The position numbers and the translations under genes are program-made. The notes beneath the pieces were generated by a model, which made no database searches, was not told the DNA's origin, and worked only from the letters and a program-made list of their open reading frames with translations. Below are positions 12,141 through 24,664 of a stretch of DNA of 64,000 nucleotides, in pieces. Numbering within the stretch: the first letter of the stretch is position 1; every line of letters begins with the position of its first letter. The DNA comes from Glandiceps talaboti (taxonomy: Eukaryota > Hemichordata > Enteropneusta > Spengelidae), in the NCBI RefSeq assembly GCF_964340395.1, contig NC_135549.1, forward strand, positions 35,614,332 through 35,678,331, read 5' to 3'.

Positions 12141-12715
12141 ACTTCATCGCATCGCAAGTTATTAATAACCTTTGACATATACTTATGTGTCAAATGACGT
12201 TCAGTGTTATGGCCGCCATATTTTTAGTATAAATATTCTATTTCAGCAAGTATTTTTAATGTAATTTCGATTTATCACCACGATTACCACTTACCAATAG
12301 TAAACAATGTCTATGAATGCTTCATCTCCGCTGAATATCATTTCATTTCCAACTTGAATGCAAGTAGCGACATCGGAAAGATCAACATCGCCCTAAACGA
12401 ACTTTGAATTGAATAGAGTTTTACTATCGATACCTCAACAAGTTTTCAGTCGTTTTATTCGTAATTTTATTAGCAATTTCATAGCATTTTTGCCAAATTC
12501 CTGCCGCTAGAAGACTTGACCTCGATGACCTGTAACTTTTATATATCTACGCATGTGCAACAGTTAGCTCTTGTGACTCACCATGCAACTAGTTGCATTG
12601 CAAACCTCATCGCATGTGACGAATTGCTTCATGAGTTGTATCGTGTAACTGAATTGCACATCAGTACTGCAATGAGTCTTTTTATGTTGATTTCGACAAT
12701 GATATGTCATGCTAT
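12141..12715. other. Gene-free stretch
   Basis: No gene seen. The only structure is the 16-bp palindrome at 12583-12598 and words related to the preceding hairpin cluster. Confidence 0.4.
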
Positions 12716-12717
12716 GT

Positions 12718-12785
12718 ATCAAAATAAAAGCAATCAACTTTCTGTAGTCTGTTTGAAAGCAAGACAAACAATCGGACTACGCATT
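12718..12785. repeat. Direct repeat, first copy (second at 13415-13495)
   Basis: The segment starting ATCAAAATAAAAGCAATCAA and ending in CTACGCAT recurs about 695 bp downstream, where 'ctcgtgatctcggtag' replaces 'ttctgtag'. The repeat lies in otherwise unannotated DNA and its origin is unknown. Confidence 0.7.
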
Positions 12786-13495
12786 ATTGTTCAAAACTAA
12801 ATATTATCATGAAGCCGACTTGCCTTCTTTATATCAGTTCAAACACAATTTTCGATTTCACTTCGATCATGAGCCACAACCGAGGAACTCCTAAAGTGGT
12901 CAAGGAACTCAGTTATATTTACATGCTTACTGGCTCAGTAAAGGTTATTATTGTGATGGGCAAGTATAGTGTGTATACTACTATTTTTTTTAGAGTGTTG
13001 TGTTTTTTGGTTCATTGTGCACAATTGAATTAGAAACAGGTGAAATGCACATGAAATCGTAAGTGCTAATTTGTATTGGGGTAGGAAATGAGGTCAAGTC
13101 AAGTAATCTTTCAAAAAACTACCCAAAACAGTGTGTCATGGTGCCGTATATCGCCTACCACTATTTTTGTCTCGTAAAATAAAATAAAATTTGAACATGC
13201 TTACAGTGCAATTTTTTGTTTTATTTATTTATTAATATTTATTTATTTTGTTTTGATTTTTGACATGGGAGCGTGACGTATTCACTGCACTGTGCATCTG
13301 TGCTATGTCCATATGAACTTGTTTTTCGCCGCGATGTATGTAATTTTCCAGGTAGACACAACATCATTGTTGTGTCTTTTTACACTGACTGCGTCAGTGG
13401 TACATGTTATTGTATCAAAATAAAAGCAATCAACTCTCGTGATCTCGGTAGTCTACTTGAAAGCAAGACAAACAATCTGGACTACGCATGCATTA

Positions 13496-14200
13496 CAAAA
13501 TGTTTTTAAGTCAACTTTGTGTAAATTTTAGCAACTTGTAAATTAATGATTATTCCTAGTCGTTCGGCAAAGTCATGCAAACAATAAACTAGTGAGTTGG
13601 TTGCTTTCATTGCCTATCATGCTTGTGTATATGATGTGTGTACGGCACACCTCATACTGCTGCATACACACATAAATGCAGTGCACATAACATGCGTGAT
13701 TCGCGTGATAACTATAGCTACATTGTAATACATTCTAGTGACGTCAGTCGACTTGCACACACAAAGTATAACAGTCGCCATCTTTATAACACTGCACTGG
13801 TCATGAAACCTCACGCCTTCATGACTGAGAAATTCTAGATAATAATATTGATATTCCTGTAACAATCGATGTAGTGATACTGTGATCGATCCCAACTACA
13901 TTGTGTCCTTATCGTTTGAATTTGGCATGTGTCACTGGGACCCGGAAATATGTACGTACGCATATGCACATCATGTTGTCAGTTGAGTTGGAGAATTTAA
14001 AACCAGACGATATTTTGTTGGATAAAATCCAAGTACAAACAATAATATACAGTATGGAGTCAACGATCATGTCAACTTGTACTCAAATGTATGTGTACAC
14101 TTACTTTGAAGATTTTGTGATAAAAGACTGAGCCAAGCTACGTAAATGGAATTGTCAAGGACTGCTGGTATTTTAGGTATTTACAATTTATTCTGGTGAT
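13496..14200. other. Gene-free stretch
   Basis: Open frames of up to 92 codons overlap on both strands, show no recognisable motif and lack splice context. I see no supported gene. Confidence 0.4.
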
Positions 14201-14875
14201 TTTAGAGTTTTAGAATTGCATAGGTTTGATACAGATAATTTCACAACTCATGAAACCTTGTTACAACATATATCACCAACCCATACATTCCAACAGCAAT
14301 GATGTTTTTTCCTAAATTTGAATTTTTTAAAGCATTTTATGTCTAATTTTTCAAAAATTCACATAATATGGTTATTTTGGTTACCATTGCAACTGATGTT
14401 CATTAAATAACCACTTTTTTTGAATTCAGCATGACAAACTACCCTTGGTAGTAGGGTCAATGTGCAAATAAAAAGATATTTATCAGATTTATAATGTTAT
14501 TTGTGAGATGTATGTGTATATAATGAAAAAATAATTTTCACATCTACCATGTTTCCATGGAAACAGCTATCCAATTTTATACAATTTATGTTACACCAGG
14601 TAGCACTAACTCATACATGTCTAATACAAGGACATTTTTTCACTGTATTATCTTTTCTTTGAATGTTTTATGTCAAATTTTGGAAAAATGATTAACATAT
14701 TATGGTGATTTTGGTTACCATGGGAACAGATGTTCATAAAATGACCCCCTTTTTTGAACTCAGCATACAAAACTACCCCAGGTAGGGTGGTTAATATTAA
14801 AATAAACATGATTATTATAAAAAATATTATTTCTATATAATATAATATTTATTTAATTATTTAATTATTATTATT
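14201..14875. repeat. Dispersed repeat A, left copy, with three RFX X-box-like motifs
   Basis: It matches the reverse complement of about 54590-55250. The internal structure is tandem: palindromic GTTNCCATGGNAAC-like sites occur at 14380-14393 (GTTACCATTGCAAC), 14551-14564 (GTTTCCATGGAAAC) and 14714-14727 (GTTACCATGGGAAC), 163-171 bp apart. This fits the X-box consensus bound by RFX proteins. Whether it is used is unknown. Confidence 0.8.
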
Positions 14876-14882
14876 ATATTTA

Positions 14883-14978
14883 ATGACAACATGTAATACT
14901 GCAATGCGAGATGATGACATGATAGGCGGTGACTTTTTGTCGAATTCGAGTATTAATATGAAGCAAGCTAGGGAGTGC
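14883..14978. repeat. Short dispersed repeat, inverted copy at 20770-20870
   Basis: The block with GCGAGATGATGACATGATAG, GGTGACTTTTTGT and GAGTATTAATATGAAGCAAG is found reversed at about 20770-20870. It abuts the left end of the TIR element that starts about 15015. Confidence 0.7.
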
Positions 14979-15014
14979 AAACTAAACACTGCCAACAAAC
15001 ATGGCCAACCAATT

Positions 15015-17692
15015 AGGGGAGTGATCAGTTTTTACGGCCGGGGGTGGGCCGGTGACTTTTTGTTCATGTTGTACTTAAAAATAGTGACCCCCCCCCCCCT
15101 GCAATTCATTCACAAAACAATCCAACCCCCAACCCCCCCTGACAAATAAAAGAACAATGACCCCCCCCCCCCATCTATTGACAAGAAACACTCTTTTTGT
15201 TCTTGAAAAAGACACTCTGTTCTCAAAGCATAATACCGCACACTGCACAGTTAATTTTACATGTTACATTTTCAGTAATTTTAAGTGTATCTGGTAAATT
15301 GCTATCCCAAATCCATTGCTTCACATGTATAAAGCTCTTTAGATAGGAACCCTATGAAAAGTATGATTGTCTGTTCACGGACGTACACAATATTCATGGT
15401 TTAGTAACCAAAAGTTCTAGGATATCTCTTAGATTGAGTGAACTATTAATATTTATTAATTCAGCTAATTATCAAGTACAGTATTATAAATGGAGTTAAT
15501 ATACTTGTAAACCCATGTCAATAACTGTCACACATAATGATGTACTTGCATCATATAATGAATTGTTTACATCATATAAAGATATGTTCACATCATATAG
15601 TCAATATATTGTTTTCTTTAAACTTAACACAACTGTGGCTTTCCATACTTGTACACGTTTGCACTCCTCAAGGTTTTGAATAATGAAATGTGATAAATGT
15701 CATTGTTTCAAAACAGAAATTAAAAAATGTCATAAAAATGTTTTCTGTACTACAGCAGTTTCTAAACTAGATTACTAATTCAATTCACTTACTACTGGCT
15801 ATGTTGTCCAGTATATTGTTGGCAACATGATAGCCTTGAAAATAAATACACTCTAATACCAAGGAAATGTAACATTATGATCTGCTGACAAAATTTTACT
15901 CTCAGTATACAGTCACTCAATGTGGATACTACATATTCCAGAGGAGATGTAAAATCTAATTTTTCTCATAACTTTGTACCATGTCAGTACTATAGAAGTT
16001 CTGGCTACAGTAAATAGCCCTTTACTAGATCATCATCAAACAAGTCTGTGTTTATAACTTTGTTTATCAGTCATTCACATAATATATATTCCCTGAGAAT
16101 CCGATTAATATTGTGTTCACCTTGGAATATATTTCTTTCTTGGTAGTTTATGGTGTAAAACAATAGCAAGAGAAAAGGGGGTTTCACATGTAGCCAAGTA
16201 ACATGTATTAAACTTGGTGATGGTCACAGGTATCAGAGAAGAAGTGAAACACAAACACAGAAAAGTACTTTTTGATAAGACATGTAGTTCGTACTCTAGC
16301 TATGCAAAGTAACAGTTCAATAGTTTGTACATGTATGATAAATCAACATATTTGGGTGAGATCAGTAGGTAAAAAAACTAATTCTTTTAGTAAGGCCTCA
16401 AAACCCCTTTCTCACCCCTTCTAACTAAATTGGTAAAATTGTTGCAGACAGCAAATCAATTTCAAATCAGTATGTAGTATCATGTAGTGCTATGAATACA
16501 AAACCAGTATGCAGTCAGGAAAAAATAGCTTTTTCATTGGCACAATGTATTTTAGGGCCATGCATAACACATTTTTTTCCCATTTTTCAATTTGACATTT
16601 TTAGAAATGTTCGTGTTGGGGTACAAAACAGATTTCATTATAAAGGACCTCCTCTCACCCCACCCCTCACTAAAAGAATTTAGTTTTTACCCTAAATTGA
16701 ACTATTGATCTCAACCATAAATCAATTTGGAACTTCTAATGGAGATGATCATAGTTATCATACATTATATGTACAAAAATGTATAGGAACTAGACTAACT
16801 ATACACATGGACAATGAATATCCAATATCTAGACACAGGCTGGGTCAGGCACTTTCAGTCACAGTGTTTGCCACATATTATTTCAAAGTGTCCTAAATTG
16901 GTTATGTTTGTACACAATTCCACATGTTCAGGTCAATGGAGGAACAGATTTTAGAGCCAGTAAATCTTAAGGTATTTCATTTCTTAATATGTGTTACATG
17001 TACAGCTACACATGCAAGTTTTTGTACCACAAGATGACACAATGCAACTCATTGCGTGCAAAAGCGAGAAATCAAATTTCTAACAAATAACTGTTGCTTA
17101 AAGGTGGCCATGGTGCAGTGTTGTGATGCCATACCATACATATTGGATGTATCAAGAGAAAGAGTTTATGTTATATTTGAATGTATATTTATAGCTATTT
17201 GTTTATGGTTTATTTTATGCACTTACATTTTTTTGTTTAATAGCTTGCACAGCGCCCTCAAGTGGCAGCATAGTGGCTCAATGACTAGTACGCATGCGTG
17301 TCCTATACACTAAGCAATGTTTTTTTGGTGGTTTTACCCAAGGATGCATTGCAGAACAATGACTACGCATGCAAGTTCTACATGTATGTACGATGTTCAA
17401 TCTCCATGCCAAGGGCACTATCTATATCATTGTGAGGCAGCTGGTCACAAATGAATCTACCCAGCTGTGTGAGCTTAGGGGCTTTGGCCTAGTTATTATT
17501 AAATGTATGGACATTGAAGTACAGGAGCATGGCTCATGGTTTTGTTTAGTTGAAAACAAGGTGACCCCCCTCCCCCCTTTATTCGCCTCGTAAAAATGAT
17601 GACCCCCCCTTCTTTGAGTCCCAAATTGAGGTGTCCCCCCCCCCCTCTGATTTACCGGCCCACCCCCGGCCGTAAAAACTGATCGCTCCCTA
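15015..17692. mobile_element. 2.68-kb DNA element with ~38-bp terminal inverted repeats
   Basis: The left end reads AGGGGAGTGATCAGTTTTTA and continues CGGCCGGGGGTGGGCCGGT. The right end (17652-17692) is its reverse complement with one or two mismatches. Poly-C tracts lie inside both ends (15089-15100, 15161-15172, 17567-17645). The flanks are TA on both sides (a TA duplication), or AATT offset by one base, so the target site is ambiguous. No transposase is visible, so it is non-autonomous. At 17182-17219 it has a single-copy relative of the 38-bp unit amplified at 42.7-45.4 kb. The terminal TAGGGAG resembles that of the autonomous element at 55251-61091. Confidence 0.8.
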
Positions 17693-17693
17693 G

Positions 17694-18155
17694 AATTGCA
17701 TGTATGCCGTTGTCGACCAACTTCAAGTCCCTCTGGTGCTCCTCCCCACCATTTTAACACCTGATACTGAACACATGGAGATGAAACCTGTTCAACGTGC
17801 CCTATTATGTACGCTGTCAGAACATTTTTGGACCACTTGAAGTTTACGAGGATCGACACCTTCAGACTTGTCTGCATCTGTCTATGGCTATCACACCGAC
17901 CAAGCCACAGCCTTCTCATTTACATTCGATATTGCATCGCTGGTAGACCTCCGATCACTGAACAATAAAAACTTTGATGGATTCCAACGAAAGTGTGTTA
18001 CCTTAATTACTACTGTGTCTTGCATCTAATTTAGATGCCTTGGGAATAAATGACAAGGACGTTGTGTATCATCTTCACTCTGTTGTCGAGGAACTCTGTC
18101 CACTCAATTATTCTGACAAAGGCTATAAATATAGTTGTAGAAGAGGTGTTTACTA
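17694..18155 (+). pseudogene. Degenerate coding sequence of unknown origin beside the TIR element
   Basis: A frame of about 112 codons with one internal TGA (17694-18029) starts exactly at the right edge of the 15015-17692 element. A further frame-shifted stretch of about 40 codons follows. Stretches such as VDQLQVPLVLLPTILTPDTE and YHLHSVVEELCPLNYSDKGY look protein-like. I do not recognise the family; it may be the remnant of a gene or transposon ORF split by the insertion. Confidence 0.3.
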
Positions 18156-19456
18156 AACTGATGTGGCCAAACACGACTGGTTATTTTGGGATTTACTGTA
18201 CAATATTGATAATTTACCATGCATCGTACACATATATACTGTGAGCCATATACAGCCAATATTTCACAATACGCATGTACGTGGTAACTTTCATAGAGTG
18301 ACATCCTATTATAGCAAGATTTGATGTGCAGGTGTTTACTTTTAAGGTGTATCTACAAAATATTTACAGATAGCTTCCAAAGTTTACTGAAGTCAGACAG
18401 TACTAAAGTAATTGGCTTTCATCGTTGCAATCCGATAACTCTAGTACTGAAAAGACATATAGGCCATCAGTATAAACTAATTTTAGAACAAATGTAAAAT
18501 TCTAATGTTGTGAAATAGCGTCCTCTCTGACAAGAATAAACAAGTTTCTGGACATCGACACTGTGTCTGTCAACATCATGTATAATCATGGCAAGTTCAT
18601 AAATTTGTAAATATTACATATTACCATCAAAACTATCTTTTTCTCTGACTTTTTGCCGTATTCCTACCATTATCATTGTCCTATTAAAGTTTACCAACTT
18701 TGAATTAATTAGTGCACAGCTAATCCTAGAACAAACTGGTCGGCTATTTGCCAAATTAACATATTTCCATAACACATATTTTAATGTGTAATGACACAAT
18801 AGGAAAAGGGGGAAATGATTTGTAGGCATGTGAAGGAAAAAAATTGATCCTGTAATGGCTTGAGAAAAAAAAATTGTTCCAACAGGCAGAAGTAAAAAAA
18901 ATTGTTGTGATTTGCTGAAATCAGCAAAATTTGGGAATCAGATTCTCATTTTTTTATCTGGAGATGTGCCACCTAATGCAGTGCTAATATTTTCAATATT
19001 TGTGAGCAAGCCCTGTTTTTTTCCAGCATTTATGATATAAGGCTGCTTTCACAGGATGCAAGCTATGCATGCAACATATTTTCACTACACATGCAAGATA
19101 TTTTCTTCTAGCCCCTGGTACTATTATAACGGCTTCAAGGAAAGCAACTCAGAGGGGTCAGGAGTACAGCACTCCCCAGATCAGTCAGCTTCTCATGGAT
19201 TTTTTACCAGCTATCTCTTGTACATAAAAATTAGATAGCAGAAGCATGGATTGTAAACTGCTACTTATTGCTACATACACAGAACAAATTAGTTGTGAAT
19301 CAGTGACATGTAGGTATAGTTATGAACACAATTGGTAACCGAGAAAACAAATGGCTTCTGCATATGGAAACATGATTTGATGCTGGACTGACAATAGAAA
19401 AAAATTGGCTTTCAGACCATCAGAATTTTCATGCCCCCAACCTTTGAACCCTCATT
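18156..19456. other. Gene-free stretch
   Basis: No supported gene. It contains A-rich tracts near 18838-18900. Confidence 0.4.
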
Positions 19457-20190
19457 AGTCCCCGCGGACGAAGTCCGGAACGGGGACTTATGGATTGGGT
19501 TCCGTCTGTCTGTCCGTGCGTGCGTCCGTCCGTCCGTCCGCAGCCGTTTCTTGGAGATGCCTGGACCGATTTTTTTCAAACTTGGTACAGGGGCAACATA
19601 CTATGGCATACATATGCACGTCAATTTGTTTTATGATATGATCCAATATGGCCACCTAGCAGCCATTTTGTTTGTGAATTTTCCATGTCCAAAGCCATAA
19701 CTCAAACATGCTTTAACAGATCTCATTCAGAGTTGGTATTAGGACAGTGTTCTATGACATACATGTGCATATCCATTTTCGTCGTGATACGATCCAATAT
19801 GGCTGCCTGGCAGCCATTTTGTTTGTGAATTTTCCATGTCCAAAGCCATAACTCAGACATGCTTGAACAGATCTCATTCAAAGTTGGTATTAGGACAGTG
19901 TTCTATGACATACATGTGCATATCCATTTTCGTCATGATACGATCCAATATGGCTGCCTGGCAGCCATTTTGTTTGTGAATTTTCCATATCCAAAGCCAT
20001 TACTAAGACATGCTTGATCAGATCTCATTCAAAGTTGGTATTAGGACAGCATTCTATGACATACATGTGCATATCCATTTTCGTCGTGATACGATCCAAT
20101 ATGGCTGCCTAGCTGGCAGCCATTTTGTTTGTGAATTTTCCATGTCCAAAGCCATAACTCAGACTCCATTTTCATTGTGATATGATCCCC
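19457..20190 (+). repeat. Dispersed repeat: TAGTCCCCGC hairpin head plus ~152-bp tandem units
   Basis: Second copy of the repeat at 7947-8680. The head hairpin is clearer here (TAGTCCCCGCGGACGAAGTC then GGGGACTTATGG). Tandem units with ATGATCCAATATGG-type starts lie near 19635, 19787, 19938 and 20089, about 152 bp apart. Each has a TGGCTGCC/GGCAGCCA stem. Confidence 0.85.
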
Positions 20191-20769
20191 CATACCCAAC
20201 CAATCCTTTATTGTTGGAGGCATATTCCATGTCCAACAAGCACACACAACATATCTAAGTCTGTTTGTTTTAGGTTCACAAATGTTGTTGCGTGATCAGA
20301 GTAGTGATAATTCCTTAAAACCCAATTATACCGGGGACTATGTCATTCTCAATGACTTGTTTTTTTAAGTTTTACGGTCCATGACCGATGCCTCTGGTTC
20401 GATTTATGAGTGGGGTGGGGGTGAGTGGACCAACGATTCATTGAAAGATAATTTGTGTCCTATATTATCTGATACCAAAAATACTTAAGTAATCAAAGGT
20501 AATAGTGCTAAACCCAACTGTCACATTGACCTTTACTTGCACACGACAGTGCATGACAGAACTGGTAACGCTCATGACTGGAGCAGACACAGGAGTAGTC
20601 CTACTTGCTTACTGAGTAAGTTGTCCCTTCCTCGTCAGTAATCTAGACCCATGCATCATCTGCAAGCAGGACTATTAAACACCGGAGTTACCGATGATAC
20701 TCGCAACACTCATAACTGGTGCTCCAGTGCAGTAGTGCATGTGCATTATTGTGGTTAGAGATAGTCGGT

Positions 20770-20870
20770 ACTTGCTAGCTTGCTTCATATTAATACTCGC
20801 ATTATGCATTGCAATTCAACAAAAAGTCACCGCATGTCATCATCTTGCATCGCAGTATTGCATGTTGTCG
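20770..20870. repeat. Short dispersed repeat, inverted copy of 14883-14978
   Basis: Matches the reverse of the 14.88-14.98 kb block through CTTGCTTCATATTAATACTC, ACAAAAAGTCACCGCATGTC and GCAGTATTGCATGTTGTC. Confidence 0.7.
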
Positions 20871-20999
20871 TTGAATAATCTATGAATAGCATAACATCAT
20901 TACAAAGTTTCGCATGAGGGTATCTCATCATGTATGTCAGTAAGACATAATGAAATTCTCGAATCAAGCATTGCGGTATGTCATTTTTTCCTGTATGTG

Positions 21000-22500
21000 T
21001 GTGTGACTGTGTTTCTCCAAAATGACTGGGTCAATTGATATGAAATTTGGTACACACCTTCCTTATGGGAAAAAGAAGATCTGATAAGTTTTTGGTAAAC
21101 ATCCCATAAATTTTAATGACTCACTTGCATAATCAACGTTTTCAGCAAATAGTCTATATCTTATGAATTCAAGTTTCAAACTTCATATAATTTGGCACAA
21201 ATATCAAAAAACGTATATTACATATGCTTTATCAAGCTTGTTGGTGTAACTTTAAGTCTTAATGAATTTACATAATTAATGAGTTTCTGTAATTAGGCTA
21301 TATCTTAAAATTGCATACTTCAATTTCATTACCATTCAGTACGTACATTAACCATAACAAATCGTATGTGGCCTATACAATTTGTTGATGTACCTGACAG
21401 TGTTAATGAATAATTTGCATAATTAATGAGTTTCGGTAATTAGGCCATAACTTAAGAATACATTCTTCAATTTTAATACAATTCAGTACATACGTTAACC
21501 TTAATAAATCCCATATATCCTGTAAAGTTTATTGATGTACCTCACAGTGTTAAAGAATAATTTGCATAATTAGTGAGTTTCAGTAATTAGGCTATATCTT
21601 AAGATAGTCTATCTGCTAGACCTCGGATGTTCTTCAGATAAAATACGACACACGACGAAATATCGCTATTGAGGATGGAACATCCAAGGTCTAGCAAATG
21701 TCATCAGGATTTAAATAACTGCCAATCAGAGAACTGCATTAGCGACAAGCACAAACAGAGGACAATAGCTAATTTTTCATGCATATTCATCTTAAGGAGG
21801 GGGATGTAAAAATAACCACCAATGCGTTAACTGAAATGTGTGAATGACAATGTCTACACACTCATCAAACACAATTACCATAAACCGATAAGACATAGTA
21901 ATGACGTAACATGTGTTTGTCAACATCTGCATGCAGAGATTGAATATATTAAAGTATATATATGCATACATGGCCCAACCCACCGCTTAATGTAATCTCA
22001 ATGGAATGTGCAGTCTGAAAATGACATTTGCTAGACTGTTCGGGCAAGCCCTCACTGCGAAATTCGTTCGCTTATAGTATCGAAGGAAAGCCTGAACGTC
22101 TAGCAGTAACGCTATGTCTTAAGACTGCATACATAAATTTCAGTACCATTCGTACATACTTTAACCATAACAAATCATATGTATCCTATAATGTTTGCTG
22201 ATATACCTTACACTGTTAATAAATACTTTGCTTAATTAATGAGTTTTGGTAGTTAGGCAATATCTTTATACTGCATACTTCAATTTCCATACAATTTAGT
22301 ACACACGTTAAATGTAATAGAGTGCGAGAGTGCATATGTACTACAAAAGCCATCGATTTCACCTAAAGATTTAGGGTACACTTTGCATAATTGATTATTG
22401 TCAGTACTTAGGCTTTGTCAAAAAACGTTCATTACCACATTTTTTTGAATATCATTTTAATTGGTAATTTGCATAATTGGTGATACCCTTACAGGAGGCA
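21000..22500 (+). repeat. Array of ~150-bp units ending in CCCTTACRGGAGGC
   Basis: Units share TTTGCATAATTAATGAGTTT, AATTAGGCTATATCTTAAG, CTTCAATTT and a GTTGATGTACC-like word, at about 150-bp spacing. The array ends at 22487-22515 with CCCTTACAGGAGGCATTCA. The same family is at 36.3-37.9 kb (both orientations), at 61.09-61.79 kb and at 63.05-63.33 kb. An insertion interrupts it at about 21608-22106. Confidence 0.8.
21608..22106. mobile_element. ~500-bp MITE-like insertion with CTGCTAGAC ends
   Basis: CTGCTAGACC at 21613 and GTCTAGCAG at 22098 are inverted ends. Two more inverted GCTAGAC words lie inside (about 21688 and 22029), giving two nested hairpins. The array sequence ATCTTAAG is present on both sides. 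There is no coding capacity. The exact boundaries are uncertain by about 10 bp. Confidence 0.55.
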
Positions 22501-22515
22501 TTCAATTTAAATCTC

Positions 22516-23429
22516 TTAGATTTTCGGTTAGAAATTTAGGAAGTATGATATTAACGTCGAACTTTCTAATTTTACCTTGTTGTTTTGCAATTTTTCCCAA
22601 TATCAAGCTACTCCTGTTTGGTGTGAGCCATGTGATCGTGTAATTAACGCAGTATCTCGGGAAATATACACTTTCATTGAACACATTCATCGGGTGTAAT
22701 AAAGTATGATTTATAACAATATTATGAAATCTATAAGCCTACAGAAATAAATTGTTTGTCTTCAACACTGTTGTTCACGATCTAGCCTACGTGTATTAAT
22801 TTGCAAAATTGTAGTAACACTGGTGACCTTTACATTGACCTCTATATATTCAGTGCACAGTGAGGGCGCAATGTGTGATTTGAACAGGGAGTTTGAATTA
22901 TATTTATGATAGCAAGACGATACCCTTACGGAAGGGTATTCAGTTTAAGTCTGGTATCACTACAGTATCTCATCATGTCAGTAAATCATAATGAAATTCT
23001 CGAATCAAGCATTGCAGTATTTCATTTGGTAACTGCAGTATGTCATTTTGACATTGAAGTATTGCATAGGCGAATATTGGCGGACATTCTACGCCCTACC
23101 AATGATGGGAAGGTAAATGAATAAACATTGCAAAATTGTATGTATATATATGCCATGCAACATGACCAAGCCCATAGCAACAATTAAACGATGGTGTATA
23201 TTTCAGATATAACACCCTGGATGGGTAGGCATGGTAATAAATCTTCAAAAAATGTATGCAAATATGCCTAGCAACAAGCCCACATAATCATTGCAGAAAA
23301 TTACAGTTTACTGTGAACATTTGTGCTACAATGCCACTGGTACATTCATTGGTTATAAAAATCAAACACATCCAAAATTATGTTATTTTTAGATGACTTT
23401 CTGAACTCTTTCCTGTCATACATATACAG
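22516..23429. other. Gene-free intron or intergenic DNA with repeat fragments
   Basis: Another CCCTTACGGAAGGG repeat end lies at 22923-22936, and a fragment of the 'CCATAGCAACA' family at about 23150-23290. The upstream exons of the IMMP1L-like gene should lie here or further upstream. I could not find them. Confidence 0.4.
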
Positions 23430-23540
23430 GTGCCAAAAGGCCATGTGTGGCTGGAAGGTGATAACACAGCTAATTCCACAGATTCAAGAATGTATGGTCC
23501 AGTACCTTTTGCATTACTCAGGGGAAAAGCCTTTTTGAAG
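23430..23540 (+). CDS. IMMP1L: IMMP1L-like mitochondrial inner-membrane signal peptidase, penultimate exon
   Basis: The exon follows an acceptor (TACAG at 23425-23429) and ends at a donor (AAG|GTAATT). It is 111 bp, phase 0, 37 codons. The product reads [12 protein letters not shown], then [12 protein letters not shown] and LLRGKAFLK. This is the box E region of S26 (type I) signal peptidases, GDN-x-NS-x-DSR-x-YGPV. It is closest to IMMP1L; IMMP2L has a different box E with GDH. The family's catalytic Ser and Lys lie in upstream exons that are not visible here. The enzyme trims intermembrane-space sorting signals from proteins at the mitochondrial inner membrane. The C-terminus is encoded at 26131-26199. 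Confidence 0.87.
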
Positions 23541-24664
23541 GTAATTGAGTGGACAAAGAAATTAATGTGCCAGGCATGCCTGCCTTGACATAGAAAAAAC
23601 TCCAGTATCATACAAAGTCATTGTGTTAGGCTCAGTGTTTCTGTTTGTGTCAAATCTTGTGTATTTTACGCATTTTCAAGTAAATTAACGCATAAAAATT
23701 AGTGTCTGTATATGCCCATACACACTCCATTATCCTCAAAAGACAGAGCCATTTTGCCTGCAATGTAAGCTCACTCATGCAAACAGTAGTGCAAATGATT
23801 GTAAATCAACTGTTAGTCTGATTGCCCAAGACAAGTCAAATGTACTGCCACGCAAGTAGATACGCAAATTGTCCACTACAATATGAGAAAAATGTTTCTC
23901 AATTTAATCAATGCATGTTAAGATTCCTACATTTCCTAGTAAAATCAAGATTTCCTTCCACAGTTTGCTGTAAGTAAACATACTTGCTGTCAATTAGTTT
24001 GTTGTTGTGTCTTTGATTACCTTATTAATGTGTTGCCCATGTCAGCATGCAATTTCAAAATAGCTGTTTTATTGATTTGAGGAAGCAACTCTTGAAATGT
24101 ATCAAACCCTTTCATAAAACATCCAATATTTGTTAGGACTATCAGGCAACAGTTATTACATCTACTATTAAACATTGTAGACAGACATACAAGAGCTATA
24201 TTTACCGCTACGTGGACCAAACTTGGCTATATCAGTATTCATTTTATGTATGGGTATGCATTTGTTTTGAAATATGTCACTAGAAGTGTGAACTCGTACC
24301 TGGCAACTCGCGAGAGCACATAGTGATGTTATATTTGCACAATATATACATTAGCCATTAGATTGACTTTTCAGAGATGACACTATGGGCTTTGGAAAAA
24401 GAAGAAGTTTCATCAATCATAGAGCAGCCTAAACCAATATTTTCAAGAAACATACCATGAAAAGAAAATTTTGGGAAAATCAAAGACATTTGAACCAAAC
24501 TTGAGATCGTGTGGCAATTATATTATATTGTACAAAATAAATTGAAGCCACACTTCTGAAGTACTAATCTCAGATTGTGGGTAATACTTCCATGCTTAGA
24601 ATATCTCAATACATATCTCAATACATGCAAAGTTAGTTACTTTGAACTGATAATGTTCAGTAGA

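Noticed and set aside
11855-12197. 112-codon minus and 78-codon plus frames
   Set aside because: Both are by-products of the palindrome cluster; the two strands encode near-identical peptides because the DNA is self-complementary.
17422-17919. 165-codon minus-strand frame
   Set aside because: Crosses the right TIR and poly-C tracts of the 15-17.7 kb element, low-complexity Gly/Arg content, no motif.
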